A stretch of DNA of 64,000 nucleotides from Yamagishiella unicocca (Eukaryota > Chlorophyta > Chlorophyceae > Chlamydomonadales > Volvocaceae). The DNA lies in contig BDSL01000020.1 of assembly GCA_003116995.1 (NCBI GenBank), forward strand, positions 930,001-994,000. Reading direction: 5' to 3'. Within the stretch, counting starts at the first letter, position 1, and the number at the start of each line of letters is the position of its first letter. Made by a program: the position numbers and the translations under genes. This document shows positions 24,301-39,200 of this stretch, piece by piece. The notes beneath the pieces were generated by a model, which saw only the letters and a program-made list of their open reading frames with translations, was not told the origin of the DNA and ran no database searches.

Positions 24301-24853
24301 GGTAGGGCCTGTGGGGCTGGGGCGGAGCGGACTGGGGGCCCCGCGGGACGGCGCCGTTAGTCGCTGACGAGCTGTTCGCTGACGAGCTGTTCGCTGACGC
24401 GTCGCCCTCCACCGCCCAGAAGGCGGCTGCCAGTACCCAACGCGGCGCCTGCCGCCCCACTCCGTGCCGCCACGTCCCGCCGGCTTTGGGCACCCAAACA
24501 AAGTCCGCTCCACCGGCATTCCACCACAACCGCGCTTCCAAACGCCTTTCCGCCTCTCGGTTTCCTATCCTGTGTTTCTGTCCGTGTATCGGTCGGCTCT
24601 CTGGCTTCCTCTCCGCCCACCGCCGCCGCCGCCGCCGGTGCTTCCCCTCCACCCGCAGGCCGGGGAAGCGCGCACCGTGAGCTCCTTCGCGGCCGACCCC
24701 TACGGCTGCGGCGGCGAGCTGCTGGCCAAGCGCCTGCGCCGCGACCCCTTCGCGGTGGGCCCAATCCACCCCAGCCGCTGCCCGGAGATGCGCGGCCTGC
24801 TGGCCTACTGCGGCCCGGACATGTATGAGCGCCGCCTTCCCTGGACCGGGTGA
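21384..24853 (+). CDS. DUF218 (YdcF-like) membrane-anchored protein
   Basis: Exons 21384-21786, 22226-22401, 23258-23328, 23959-24121 and 24659-24853 encode 335 residues; all GT-AG and phases close (1, 0, 2, 0). An N-terminal hydrophobic segment (ALLMLLMVPIWYLV, about residues 55-70) follows a basic stretch, as in a signal anchor. The DUF218 core follows: NLVLVAGHAVYTG, then ESSWFLEEYQ, the central PESLLLFSGGQTR loop, RDSLENLLFSLCRF, and the TVVSYTLKEARF strand with FHFVGTR. This matches the eukaryotic branch (fungal C57A10.07-type proteins) in which the DUF218 fold follows one membrane span; its activity is unknown. The start is the first in-frame ATG upstream of the anchor; an added 5' exon cannot be excluded. 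Introns 2 and 3 are full of dispersed and simple repeats. Confidence 0.88.
22475..22690 (+). repeat. Dispersed repeat copy (MITE-like) in DUF218 intron 2
   Basis: Long copy of the family described under findings. It begins near GGGAGACCCGTGGATGCC, contains AACCGTTTAGAACAG, TGGGATGCATGCTGGAGAAC and CGACAGGAAGCGAGGAC, and matches 40975-41160 almost throughout. Compared with that copy it has an inserted short tandem array of GGTCGTAA units. Confidence 0.85.
23820..23937 (+). repeat. Short tandem repeat (AACTCCCAACCTC)n
   Basis: Imperfect repeats of about 13-14 bp in the pyrimidine tract before the exon 4 acceptor (23958) of the DUF218 gene. Confidence 0.85.
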
Positions 24854-25573
24854 CGCGGATGCGCCCGGAGACCGGCTGGTTGGGGCTGTAGGGCGGGGTG
24901 GGGTGCTCAAGGGGCGAGAGATGTATTCCCCCGGATGGTGGTTGTGATGATGGTGGAGGTGGCCGGTGGTGAGGAAGGAAGGTGGTGGATGAGTGAGGTA
25001 GTGGGAGAGCGCAGAGGGAGCCAGCGGTGGCGGCGAGGGCTCTTCAGCTCGCCAGGAGGCGGGAGGGGAGGGAGAGTACGAGAGGGCGGAGGTGGGCGGT
25101 GCGGGGCGCGCTGTTGGCTGTGTGGTGAGGTATGCGCGTTGGCGGCCGGCGAGCGGGGCGCGGGGCGCGGCGAGCGTCTGTGGGGCGGTGTGCAGCCTCC
25201 AGGGGGGGGTGGTAAAAACGAAATCCGCGAATGGGGAGGTGATTCCCGTTGGTGCATGCAGCGCGCGAGTGATCTACTTAATTTTGAGGGGAGGAGGAGC
25301 GAGGAGAGCGCGGGGGTTGCAAGCAATTAAAAGGGGGGCCCTGGCTGTGCGCGCTACTACGGTAGTTTACCGTGTGGCGGTGGTGGTGGTGGGGTGGAAC
25401 GTTGTGCCGGGCTGGTCGCAGCGGCGTCTGTTTGCTGGGGTGGGAGCCCACGCAGTCGTGCAGCCGAGCACCCCGGCACGAGCACCTCGAGTGCCGCTTT
25501 TTGTTGGCTTAGAGACGACGGAGCGTAGCGATCGGAGACTCTTAAGGCTGGTTCTGTGCGGCTGTCGTACAAC

Positions 25574-25578
25574 TGTAA
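25574..25578 (+). terminator. Candidate TGTAA poly(A) signal of the DUF218 gene
   Basis: First TGTAA after the stop at 24853, about 720 nt downstream. Confidence 0.4.
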
Positions 25579-25764
25579 TCGAGTGGCGAGTATATTTCCC
25601 TTCAGCTCTCCATATACAGGCATTCTGCCTGTCACTCTGATTGAGCTTCAGCTTTTAGCTGTTGTTATGCTTGTCTGGCTAGTGCCCGGTTCTTCTTTCT
25701 GGAACCGCCAAAAAATTTGAAGCCTCACCTCGTCGCATCACAAGTAAGCATCAACATTTAAGAC

Positions 25765-26130
25765 ATGGTAGAGCCTGACTCAACCACTCAAAACGGCAAC
25801 GATGCCCGGCAGCCAGGTGCGACTGGCAATGGCGCCAATCTGGTGGCATTACGGCCACTCCCGCCGGCCCCGGCCCCGGTACTATTCCCGGTGGTGGTAT
25901 CCGCACTACCACAATCATCCCTCCTCCTCTGCCGGCGGGCAACGTCAGCAGCGGCGCGGCATTGGTTCAGATGGCGCTCAAGTCGGGCATCGCGCCCGTC
26001 GAGAAGCGACTGGCCGACCAACAACAGCAGATCTCTAAGGCCACTGATCTGCTTTGCTCTTTGACCAAACAAATATGGTCGATGGTCAAAACTCGGCGGC
26101 CACGGTACGCTGAACTGGTGCGACTTGCGA
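25765..26130 (+). pseudogene. Decayed gag-like retroelement fragment (tentative)
   Basis: An ATG frame from 25765 starts Asn/Gly/Gln-rich, but near 25835-25860 the protein-like signal passes to another frame, which then reads a Pro/Gly linker and a helical segment (MALKSGIAPVEKRLADQQQQ, about 25970-26030) ending in LCSLTKQIW. Low-complexity N-terminus plus a Gln-rich helix resembles the start of gag in algal LTR retrotransposons. No protease, reverse transcriptase or integrase follows, so at most a broken remnant remains. A short intron could also explain the frame change. Confidence 0.35.
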
Positions 26131-26820
26131 TGTGGTCACGTTGCGGCGCACCATTGTTGAAACCCGAGATGTACAGAGCGGCCCACCGCCCGCCTCGGCC
26201 TCTCAGGACGCGCCCTTATCACGATGCGGACGGGACCAGGACTGCATACCAGATGCATCCAGGCAGACGCATACCAGATGCTGCCCACACGCACGGTTCC
26301 AAACACACCCGGGGGGCGTGCAGGGGTAGCGCAGAAGCGCGTGTTTGTCACATGGGGGGAGGTGCGACTGGTGCACTGCCCTGCGGGGTTGGGACATGTG
26401 GGCTTGCAGAAAAGAACCATTGGGGGTCCGCAGCCCCGGTCGGAGCGGCGGTGCCGAGGCAGCACGCAAGGGGTAGCCCGCGTCAGCTCTGTTTCGGGAG
26501 CAATTGGGATCGAGGCGTCACCGATCACCTGCCATCCGCTGCCGCCGGTGGCCAGCACGACTCCTTGCACTCCGCTGCGGCACCGGGAGGCAAGGAGAAG
26601 AACGCCCTTCTGCAAGTGCGCCTGCCTTGGGTGGCGGTTTTGCTCGCTGCCATCGCTCCGTCACCCCACATCACGCTTGGGACCATACTTACCTATCCCG
26701 CCGCCTACCCGTTCTGTCTACCAGCTGACCGCGAAATCCAAACAAATAAATAAACGAACGTTCTATCGTTTATAAGTGTGATGCGCCCGATGGCTCTACC
26801 TTTTCAGGTCTGGAGCCCAC

Positions 26821-26910
26821 TGTAACGATTACAACAAGTGTGGTCGCCCAGTTGTAGGGCGCGGTCGTACGGGGTAGGTTGTTGTAACGGTTACAGTTAC
26901 GGTTACGGTT
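26821..26910. repeat. Inverted TGTAAC/GTTACA elements with TTACGG repeats
   Basis: TGTAACGATTACAACAA at 26821-26837 is a near inverted copy (two mismatches) of TTGTTGTAACGGTTACA at 26879-26895. Three TTACGG-like units follow (26893-26910). The minus-strand TGTAA at 26891-26895 is the likely poly(A) signal of the GH16 gene. The plus-strand sequence at 26879-26897 recurs exactly at 45621-45639. Confidence 0.8.
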
Positions 26911-27679
26911 GTAGGTGTTGTATAAGTGACGCCGTCGGCATGGACGTGCATGGCCAAAAGGTGCGTACATGTTTCTTTGGACAGGCACCCAACACACAAC
27001 ACAACGCAATACATAGCCCCCCCCATCAACCCGCGCACATACATACATGGCAGCGCGAATGGCACGCATCCGCCCCTGCACCACGCACGACACAGCATGA
27101 ATTGAATCGCATCCGATAGCGCGCGTGACCAACCCAGCCGTGCGACATCGGAGAGCTAAAGAATGGGCCCACCCTGCAACGTAACCGCGGCCTCGCAGCA
27201 ATCTCCCGCGCGCGCTAATACATAACGCAGCCCATCACGTTTGTTGTAGACACACCTGCCATCCACCACCAACAACAACAACACCACCACACTGTGAACA
27301 CGGCGAAGCGCACAGCCTCTGCCCACCTGCCGGCTGCGCCGGGTGCCGTGACCCCGCGTCGCGTGAATGTACGGCACAGGCGCGGCAGTTACTCAGTACG
27401 GCACAGGCGCGGCAGTTAATCAACTGCAGCCTGCCGCGTCCCGAAACACCCAAGCGCATTGCACGGTACGGCAACGGTAGGCGGTACTAGGTAAGGATCT
27501 GGAGCCCACGGCAAAGAACAATTAAACATAAATACTGCACACTTTCCCAGGTAAGGGGTAGTTACGTAGGGCGTGGTGTTGCTTGGTGGCCAGCCCCCAG
27601 GGGTTCGCCCACGCATCCGGGGCTCCACTTCGTCCGCGCCGGCAGCGGCGCCGCCGCCGCGGGTGCCGTAAGTCCTGCT

Positions 27680-31061
<3,382 letters not shown>

Positions 31062-33225
31062 CTGCATATGCAGGAGCGGTGGGTGGAGGCCGAATGTGGA
31101 GGCCGGAGCTTGCGGGATGAAGGCCGGGCGCGGTGCGGCTGTTCGTTGTACGAGCGCTTGCGCGTTCTCGGCGGGCGCGCATTTCGAGCTTTAGCAACAC
31201 GGCATTCGAGTTACCCACTTGCAAAGTGAATTAAGGCTACCGCTGCGCAAAGCGCATACACAAAACCTTGACGCCGCGCGGCAGCTGGTATGACTAGCGC
31301 CATCGATGCGACGCAATGTGCGAGGAGTTTATGTGGTCGAATAGGGACAATATATATCCGTAGCTATAGTAATCAACTGCAGGCTAGGCTGTAGATTAGC
31401 TACCAAGCTTGCATACCGGCTGTACCCATAAAACGCTGTATGTCATGCAATCATGAATGAAGGGCCATATGTAGTATAGTCTCCACAGCCTTATGCGCCA
31501 TTTCGAACCAGCATCCATGTACCGGACGTCTGCCTGTGGATTGGATCCTACCTTCTTGGAATATGTCGTACGGCTTCGCTATAGTTCAGAGGAATAGGAA
31601 GCTGACGGAAGACGGCAGTTGTCTGTGCTCTGTAGCTGGGGACAGTTCGTCTTTCACGTACACCGGTACCCAAAAACCAGCTGGACCGGGCGGCACATCG
31701 CGCCTAATTGCATGCGCTCTAGCCCCTCTAGGTACTGCACCTTACGGGACGTGTGCACTCCCTTACTACCTCATTCCTGAGTACGGTTCCCGCCCTGCCC
31801 ATCTTCCCCACCAGCTCCCATCTGTTCCAACCTAAGCAGACCTAAGTCCCTCCACGCTCGCAATACAAATCTTCAATTAGGTAAGTAAGCCCACACGAAC
31901 GCCCCTTAGAGGAAGACGCGCCACGACGCCCATTGGCCCCATTCCTACGTAGTTCTTTGCGTCTGGCACGACTTGCCCAACGCCGCCCAACGACTCCCAC
32001 GCCGCGCTCACGTAGCCGTAGCCCTGCACTAGGTGCGCCAAGCCAGGTGGCGCCTCCGGAAGTTCACACGCTCAGGCATTGCGCCGGGAATTGCACCTCC
32101 GCACGGCGCGGCAACAAAAGCGGATTCTCTTATCAACCTCCCCCGGCATGGATTTGGCCCCGGCTGCGCCTCGCAGGGCCTTGCCTCCTCCTTCCCGTAC
32201 CCCCAGACGAGTCGACCTCCTCATGCTTACCGTTTGTCATCCTCCGCGGCCTGCTGCGCATCTGCCCTTGTACGGCGAGGCGCCTGTAGCCAACCAGCCT
32301 GCGTGTCTTTGAAGGGAACGAGCCTCCATGTTCAGCGCGCAGCAGCGCCGCGTTTTCCTCGCGCGCCCCCTGGCCGTTCGCTCCACGCGATACTCGTCAA
32401 CCGTCCTTACGGCGCATGTCGTGGGAAGTACGGCACCCTAACGTACGCCACGTGGCCCGCGCGCCACGTGTTGGCGCGCAGCAAGGGCGCGAGTCGAGGT
32501 GTCTCTGGCACTACTCTCGAGGTGGATCAGGCCTGGAGGCGCCTGCGCTCTCAAATTCGGCCTGGAACGCGCGTCGGAAGCTGCGCCTCGTGCGTCGATG
32601 CCTCCGTGCCTGCAAACAGTTTGTGGGCGGATGAGGCGGAGGCGACACGCCATCTGGTGTCTGACGTAATCTTCGTCCAATGACAACAGCTCGCGACCCT
32701 TGGAGCTGCTTGGGGGCGTGCAGTAGCCCGTGACCTTCTCAATTACCAGGAAAGGTTTGATAGCCTATGACGCAGCTCCACGACATTGCCACTGCTACGC
32801 AAGTTAGGTATCGAGCCAGGACGATGATGCTGAAAACCCAATACGCCCTCCCCAGCCCTCCCTCGCGCACCCGTGACACCCTCTCCCTTTAAGGTGGGCA
32901 CGTCACGCCTCGAAGCCCGCACTGGTGATGCGTTGGTTCTGCCCACTCATATGTTCCAACGTTGCGGGATGGATATCGTTTCAATTGCCGTGAATCCTGG
33001 GTCCGTACTAGTGCTCTTTTGCGGTCAAACGCCAATCCATCAGCCGTATCGTGCAGTTCGAAAGTGGCATTTGAATTAGAATGCCGACGGCGTCGACTAA
33101 GAATGGCAAACGAATTTCCAAGGTAGATGCAACGTCAGACGGCCAAAGCCACACTTGGAAAAAGCCAACCCTGAGTTTTATATCAGTTCATATTTTGTAC
33201 AGTACATCTTGGAGTAAGCAAAGTC
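31062..33225. other. Divergent intergenic region
   Basis: Must contain the first (signal peptide) exon and promoter of the GH16 gene (-) and the promoter of the F-box/LRR gene (+). Open frames such as 32033-32683 (+) have no recognisable content. No tandem repeats stand out. Confidence 0.4.
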
Positions 33226-36200
33226 ATGGGTGAAGCTGGCTCACTCGGTGCTAGTCCGGGGCCAAGTTCACCGCCCAGCTGCGAGTCGGATAGCGTTCCT
33301 GGGCTGCTATCCTTGCCCCAGGACATAATTTCTGTCATATTGGACCGTCTGCCACGGCGATGCCTACCGGATGTTCGGCTGGTATGTCACAAATTAGCAG
33401 AGGCCATTGAGGCGGTCATTAGCCGTCTCAGCATCTGGATCGAGGCGCAGCCACGGTCTGCACAGACGCACGCGCTTTTTCGAAGAGCTGCTCATGATGG
33501 AGTGGGGCCGATGGAGACGCGCAGTGCAGCCCGCACCGACGCCAAGCCAGCGCAGCTGCAGCCTGACGGTGCCAGCACCTCGGCTGGAAGCCATCCCAGG
33601 GGTTTGCCGGGCTGGTCAAATTACGTCAGCGAGCTGCACCTGTCCTTGCGCCTTGAACCGCAACCAGAGCCGCAGCCCCAGCCGGGGCAGAAGCCGCAGG
33701 GCCAGGCAGCGCATGGTCAGGGCCCCGGGGGGGCGCATGTGCCGGATGAGGAGCTGGAGATCATTGCGGCTGGTGCGCCCGCAGTAGCAGCAGTAGGCGG
33801 AGCAGCAGCCGCCGCAGCAGCCGCAGCAGTCGCAGCCGCAGCCGCCGCCGCCGCAGCAGCCGCGGGCGGCGAGCCGCAGGCTGCGCAGCAGCAGCAGCCG
33901 GCACTAGCGCTTGGCCCCTTCGCGCAGCCGGCCCCCCTGCTGCTGCACCTGCATCAGCACCTGCTGGAGCTGGCGCAGCTGGGCCAGCCAGGGGTGGCGG
34001 ACTGGGCGCAACAGGCGGCCGACCAGCTGCAGGAGCTGCTTGAGCAGGGGGCAGCGGCGGACCTAGCGGGGTTGTTGCAAATGTTTCTCGCGTTGGCGGC
34101 GGCCGGGCCGCCGCCGCCGCATCAGCAGCAGGGCCCGCCGGCGCTGCCGGGGCCGCTGCCGCACCTGGTGCCGGCAGACCTGCCCCAGCTTCCGCAGCCG
34201 GAAGTTCCGCAGCCGGAAGTTCCGCAGCCGGAAGTCCCGCAGCCGGAAGTCCCGCAGCCGGAAGTTCCGCAGCCGGAAGTTCCGCAGCCGGAAATTCCGC
34301 AGCCGGAAAATCCGCAGCCAGAAATTCCGCAGCAGGTGCAGGCTCCTCCGCATGGCCAGCAGCAGGAGGGGCAGCAGCAGCAACAGCATATGGAGCAGCA
34401 ACAGCAACAGCACGAGGAGCTCGGGGATGTGGTGGCACCTGCGGCGGCAGCAGCTGGGCCCTTGGCAGGGCCGCCACCGGCGGGGGCTGGGGAGCTGCAG
34501 GGCCCGCAGCACTCCCCGGCAGCGGAGGCGGCCCCGGCGGCTGCCGCCTCTTCTGGCCCCCCCCTGGAGGGCAGCTTGCAGCAGCCCGGGCCGGGTGGGC
34601 CGCACCCAGCTGCTGCTGCGACGGCGGCTGCGGCGGCAGCAGAGCTCCAGAACCTGCTCGCGGGGCCACACCAACTACCGCAACAACCGCTGCAAGAGCA
34701 GCAGCTGCAGTACGAATCGCCGCAGCAGGGGCAGCAGGAAGAGCGGGTTGGGGGCGGGGCGGAGGCGGGGCCGGCCGAGGCGGCCGAAACGGAGGCAGCC
34801 CCGCTTGGCGCTGCAGATGCCGACATGGCAGACCAAGATATAAACGCAGCGCCGGAAGTGGCTCCGGAACCACACGTACCTCCCTTGCCAGCTGTCGCGG
34901 TCGCGCCGGAGCTCGCGGCGGCCCCCGCCGCCACCACGGCCGCCGCCGCCGCCGCCGCTGCACCCGCCGCTGCACCCGCCGCTGCACCCGCCGCCGCCAC
35001 TGCTCCCGCCGCGCCACCCGTCGCGCCTTCACCTTCCGGCGCCCCTCGTCCCTCGCTCAGCACTCCTGAGGCCGAGGCCGTCCTCATCTCCCATCTGGAC
35101 GCGCTCGCCGCCAACCTGGTGCCGCACCTCCGCCGCCTGTCCCGTCTCCACCTGGACCACGTGCCCCGCCGCTGCATGGCGGCGGCCGGAGGCCTGGCGG
35201 CCGCCGCCACCGGCCTCACCGAGCTGCGAATCGCGCGCTCCGACCCGGCGGCGCCGCCGGCGCCGCCGCAGCTGCCGCCGCAGGTGGTTGGCGCCGCCGG
35301 CGGCTGGCAGGAGATCTTTGGCGGCGCGGCGCCGCACCTCAACGGCCTGCCGCACCCCGCCCATGTCCACCACGCCCACAACCAGGACGCCCACCAGCAG
35401 TTTCACCACAACCACTTCCTGGCTGCCTTTGACGACTTTGACAACTTCAACCCCGACCAGGACCTGGCCATGGCGGATGTCGTGTTCCTGGGCCTCAACC
35501 CTGGAGCCAACGGTGTCAACCCTGGAGCCAACGGCCTCAACCCTGGAGCCAACGGTCTCAACCCTGGAGCCAACGGTCTCAACCCTGGAGCCAACGGCCT
35601 CAACCCTGGAGCCAACGTTGGGCCGCTGGGTGCCGGCGGCGTGAACGGTGGCGATGGTGGTGGGAACAATGGCCATCCGGTGGGGGCGGGTGTGGTGGGC
35701 GCGGTGGCGGCGGCGGCAATGGCGGGCGCGGCGGCCGTTGCGGCGGCGGCGGCCGGCGAGCAGCCCCACCATGCACACCACCACCACCAGTATCAGCAGC
35801 AGCAGCAGCAGGATGTTGAGGCCGGTGGGGCGGAGGGGGCCGGCGGTCCCTGGGTGGCTGTTGGAGGGGGGGAGGAGGAGGAGGAGGACGGGCAGGAGGA
35901 CGTTGATTTCGAGGACGTGCCGGTGCTGCGGCCGCATCAGCAGGAACAACAACAACATGAACAGCAGCAGCAGCGGGAGGAGGAGGAGCAGCAGCAGCAG
36001 CACGGCGCTGGGGCGGGTCCCAGCGTGCCTCCGACCCCCCCCGCCACTACAGATGCACCCGGCACCGCCGCGAGGGGCAGCGCAGGCGATGACGGCGGCG
36101 GCGGCGGCAGTGCCGCTCAGGGCCAGGCCATGGACGCGGATGCGGACGAAGTCGTGGCCGGCAGCAGCGGGGGCGGGTCCTTCACGGCGGTTGGTTTCGG

Positions 36201-39200
36201 AGCCGGGGCTAGCGCAGGCGGCAGTGTCGGCGGCGGGGCGTACGACGACGACGGCGACACGAAAATGCGGTCGCCCAGCTGCGGATCCGGCGGCGCCGGC
36301 GGCGTCGGCGGCGGCCAGGGACATCGAGCCAACGCCGCCGGCTCGGCCGGCGCCGACGCGGCTGACGTCGACGTCGCCATGGAGGCGGCCTCGGGCGGCG
36401 ACGCGGCGGCGACAAGCGGCGGCGGCGGCGACGCGGCGGCGACAAGCGGCGGCGGCGGCGGCGGTAGCCTCTTGGCCGACAGCGGCTGCGACGGCTACGG
36501 CGCGGCTGACGGCGGCAGCGATAATGACGTTGCCGACGGCGGCCGCGGCGGCGGTAGCCCCAGCGACGGCGGCGACCACGGCGGCGGCGGCGGGGACGCG
36601 CTGTTTTGGTCTCGTGTGGCGTCCCTGCCGGAGCTGCGGACTCTGGTGCTGCGCGGGGGGGAGCTGCGGGAGGCGGACATGCGGGGGCTGGTGGCGCTGA
36701 CGGGGCTCCAGCAGCTGGTGGTGAGCGGGGGGGGGCCATGAGGACCCGCGGGGTGAGGCGAGGGGGGGTGTAGCGATAAGACCCGGGTGGTGAGGGGGGG
36801 GAGAGGTTGAGAGGGTACTCAGAGGCTGGGGGGCCGGCGGCGGTGTGGGCGGGGAGAGAGGAGGGCGTGGGCGGGGGTCCGGCTCGGCTGCGTCGGGCTG
36901 GGCTGGGCTCGGATGGGTACGTGTAGACGCACCGGGTTATGTGCAGAGCGGTACGTGGGGGGGGGGATTGCGTGCCAGCTTGGAAGAGGAGGAGGAGGAG
37001 GCGGCGGGATGGCAGGAGAGCCCACACACCCCCACCGCCACCATCACCCCCCGGCTCCTCTTCACCCCCCTCCCCCGCTCCCCTCTCCCTCCCTCCCGCC
37101 CCCTGCAGGTCAACCACGTGGTCAATATGCACCCCGGGCTGGCCTGCCTGGCCTCCCTCACCCGCCTCACTCGCCTGGTTATCGAGGACCTGCAGTATGT
37201 GGTGGGTGAGGGGGGCCGGGGAGGGGGGCGGGGGTGGAGGGGGACAGAAAGGAAAACACACACGAAGACGGTCCCCCCCCCTGAGACCCGCTTGCCACGC
37301 ATCCAGAGCCCTCCTAACCCCCACCGCATGCCTTGTGCATGCCGCTCCTGACGTGCACCCTTTCGGGGCCCTGCCTGAGCAATCGGCAGCTGGCGCCATT
37401 CCCACCTCGCCCCCCCCCCCACCCCACGGGTCTTCCTCGAACCCCCACCCCACCTTCCCTCCACCTCACCCCCCGCGTCCTCCCCGCCCAGGGCGGCGCC
37501 ATCCACGACGAGTTCTGCGGCCTGAGCCGCCTGACGGGGCTGCGCAGTCTGTCCTTCCTGGTGGTGGGGCCGCTGCCGGCGGAGGTGATGGCCTGGGGGG
37601 CCCTCACGCAGCTCACGCAGCTGGAGGTGGGCGCGGCGTCGGTGTTGGGTGGGTGGGTGGGTGCAAGGAAAACCCGCGTATGAAAGGAATAACCGTTTAG
37701 GACAGCCATTTTGGGGGGGGAGTATAAAGGGTAGTCCGCGAACCCACGGCCGACAAACCAAGGGCGATGAAGATGGTGGGCTGAGGGAAGCCCGCGGAAT
37801 AGGGAGCCGAGGGGGGGAGCGGGGTTGGGGGCGAGAAGACCCGGTTACACGATGAAGGAAACGGAGGGGTAAGGGGGCGAGGAGACCCAGTTACACGACA
37901 TTAGGAGACGGTCCGGAGGGGGGGGGGAGGGAGGAGGCAACGCGAGGAGGAGGTGACGTACGAGGGGAAACCCGTGGTACTGAACAGGAGGGGGAGGGGA
38001 GCGGCGAGTAATGGCTGCAGTGGAGCTGCGTGGATTTTCCTTCAGGCGGAAACCATGGATCCAAGTACGGCAGCAAGGCGCAAAACCCGCCAGTCCCCAA
38101 CCCCTCTGTCTGTACCACCTTCCCCCGCCTCCTCAGCCTCCCCGCCTCGTCCCTCCCTCCCCTCCCCCGCAGATCACCAACCACTACGACGACAACCTGC
38201 TCCCCTGCTTCTCCGCCGTGCTGCCCCGCCTGCCGCACCTGCACGCCCTCAACCTCTCCAACTTTGACATCAACAACTCACTCCTGGCGGCGGTGAGGGA
38301 GGGAGGCGTGGGTTCCCCGGCTTACACTGAAACCCTTCCCCCGCCCCCCGTCCCGCGCGCCCCCTACTCCCCAACCACCCCGCCCCCCTTCCCCCTCCCG
38401 AGCGCAGCTGCGCCCCTGCTCGCAGCTGAGCTCCCTGCAGATGGGTCGCTTCAACCTGACGGCCCCATGCAGCGAGATCATGCCGGCGGTACGGGTGCTG
38501 CACCTGGGCTTCGTGGACGACCTGCAGGTGGGCCTTACGCAGCCGGGCCGGGCCGGGTCGGGTCGAATCAAGGCGGGGCAAGACGGGCTGCGGCGGGCGG
38601 CCTTGGGGGGTACGGTAGCTGCCAGCCACTGGCCCTTCCGAACCCCCCCTCCCCCCCAGCCCCCGGCCACAACGACACGAAATACACACGCGTGATGCCC
38701 TGCTCGCCTGTGCCTCCTGCCAGGCTCCCGCGTGCGTCTCCCCCTCCTAAGCAAAACCCGCCTTCTTACCCCCCCCCTTCCCTTCCCTCGAACCCTTCCC
38801 TTCCCCTCCCCGCCCGCCGGCCCCCCTGCCCCTCCCCGTCAGCACACCGAGGTGCCCCTGGTGTCCGTGTTCCCCTCCCTGGACGACCTGGCGCTGCAGA
38901 CCCGCTACGTGCTCAGCCACGAGTCCGCCACCCGCATACCGCGGGAGCTGCTCGTGATCGGCTCGGGCGGGCGGCCGCTGCCGACAACGTAAGGGACCCC
39001 CCGCTCACCATTGGTGTCCGACGCCCATGCGCCAACTATCCTGTCCCGTCGCGTAAAACGGGTTTTACACCCCCCTCACCCCACCTCGCACCACCTCGCA
39101 TCACGTCACGTCACCTACGTAATCCTCCCTTTTGCCGCTACACGCCACTACACAGGGTTTCACCCCGCCTCGCCCCGCCTTACCCCGCCTCACGCGGCTG

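Noticed and set aside
26893..26910. Telomere-like TTACGG repeats
   Set aside because: Only three units and not the algal TTTTAGGG motif; internal and gene-flanked.
33761..36579. Large antisense frames (423-516 codons) opposite the F-box gene
   Set aside because: GC-rich triplet repeats open the opposite strand; the proteins are Arg/Ala/Pro noise.
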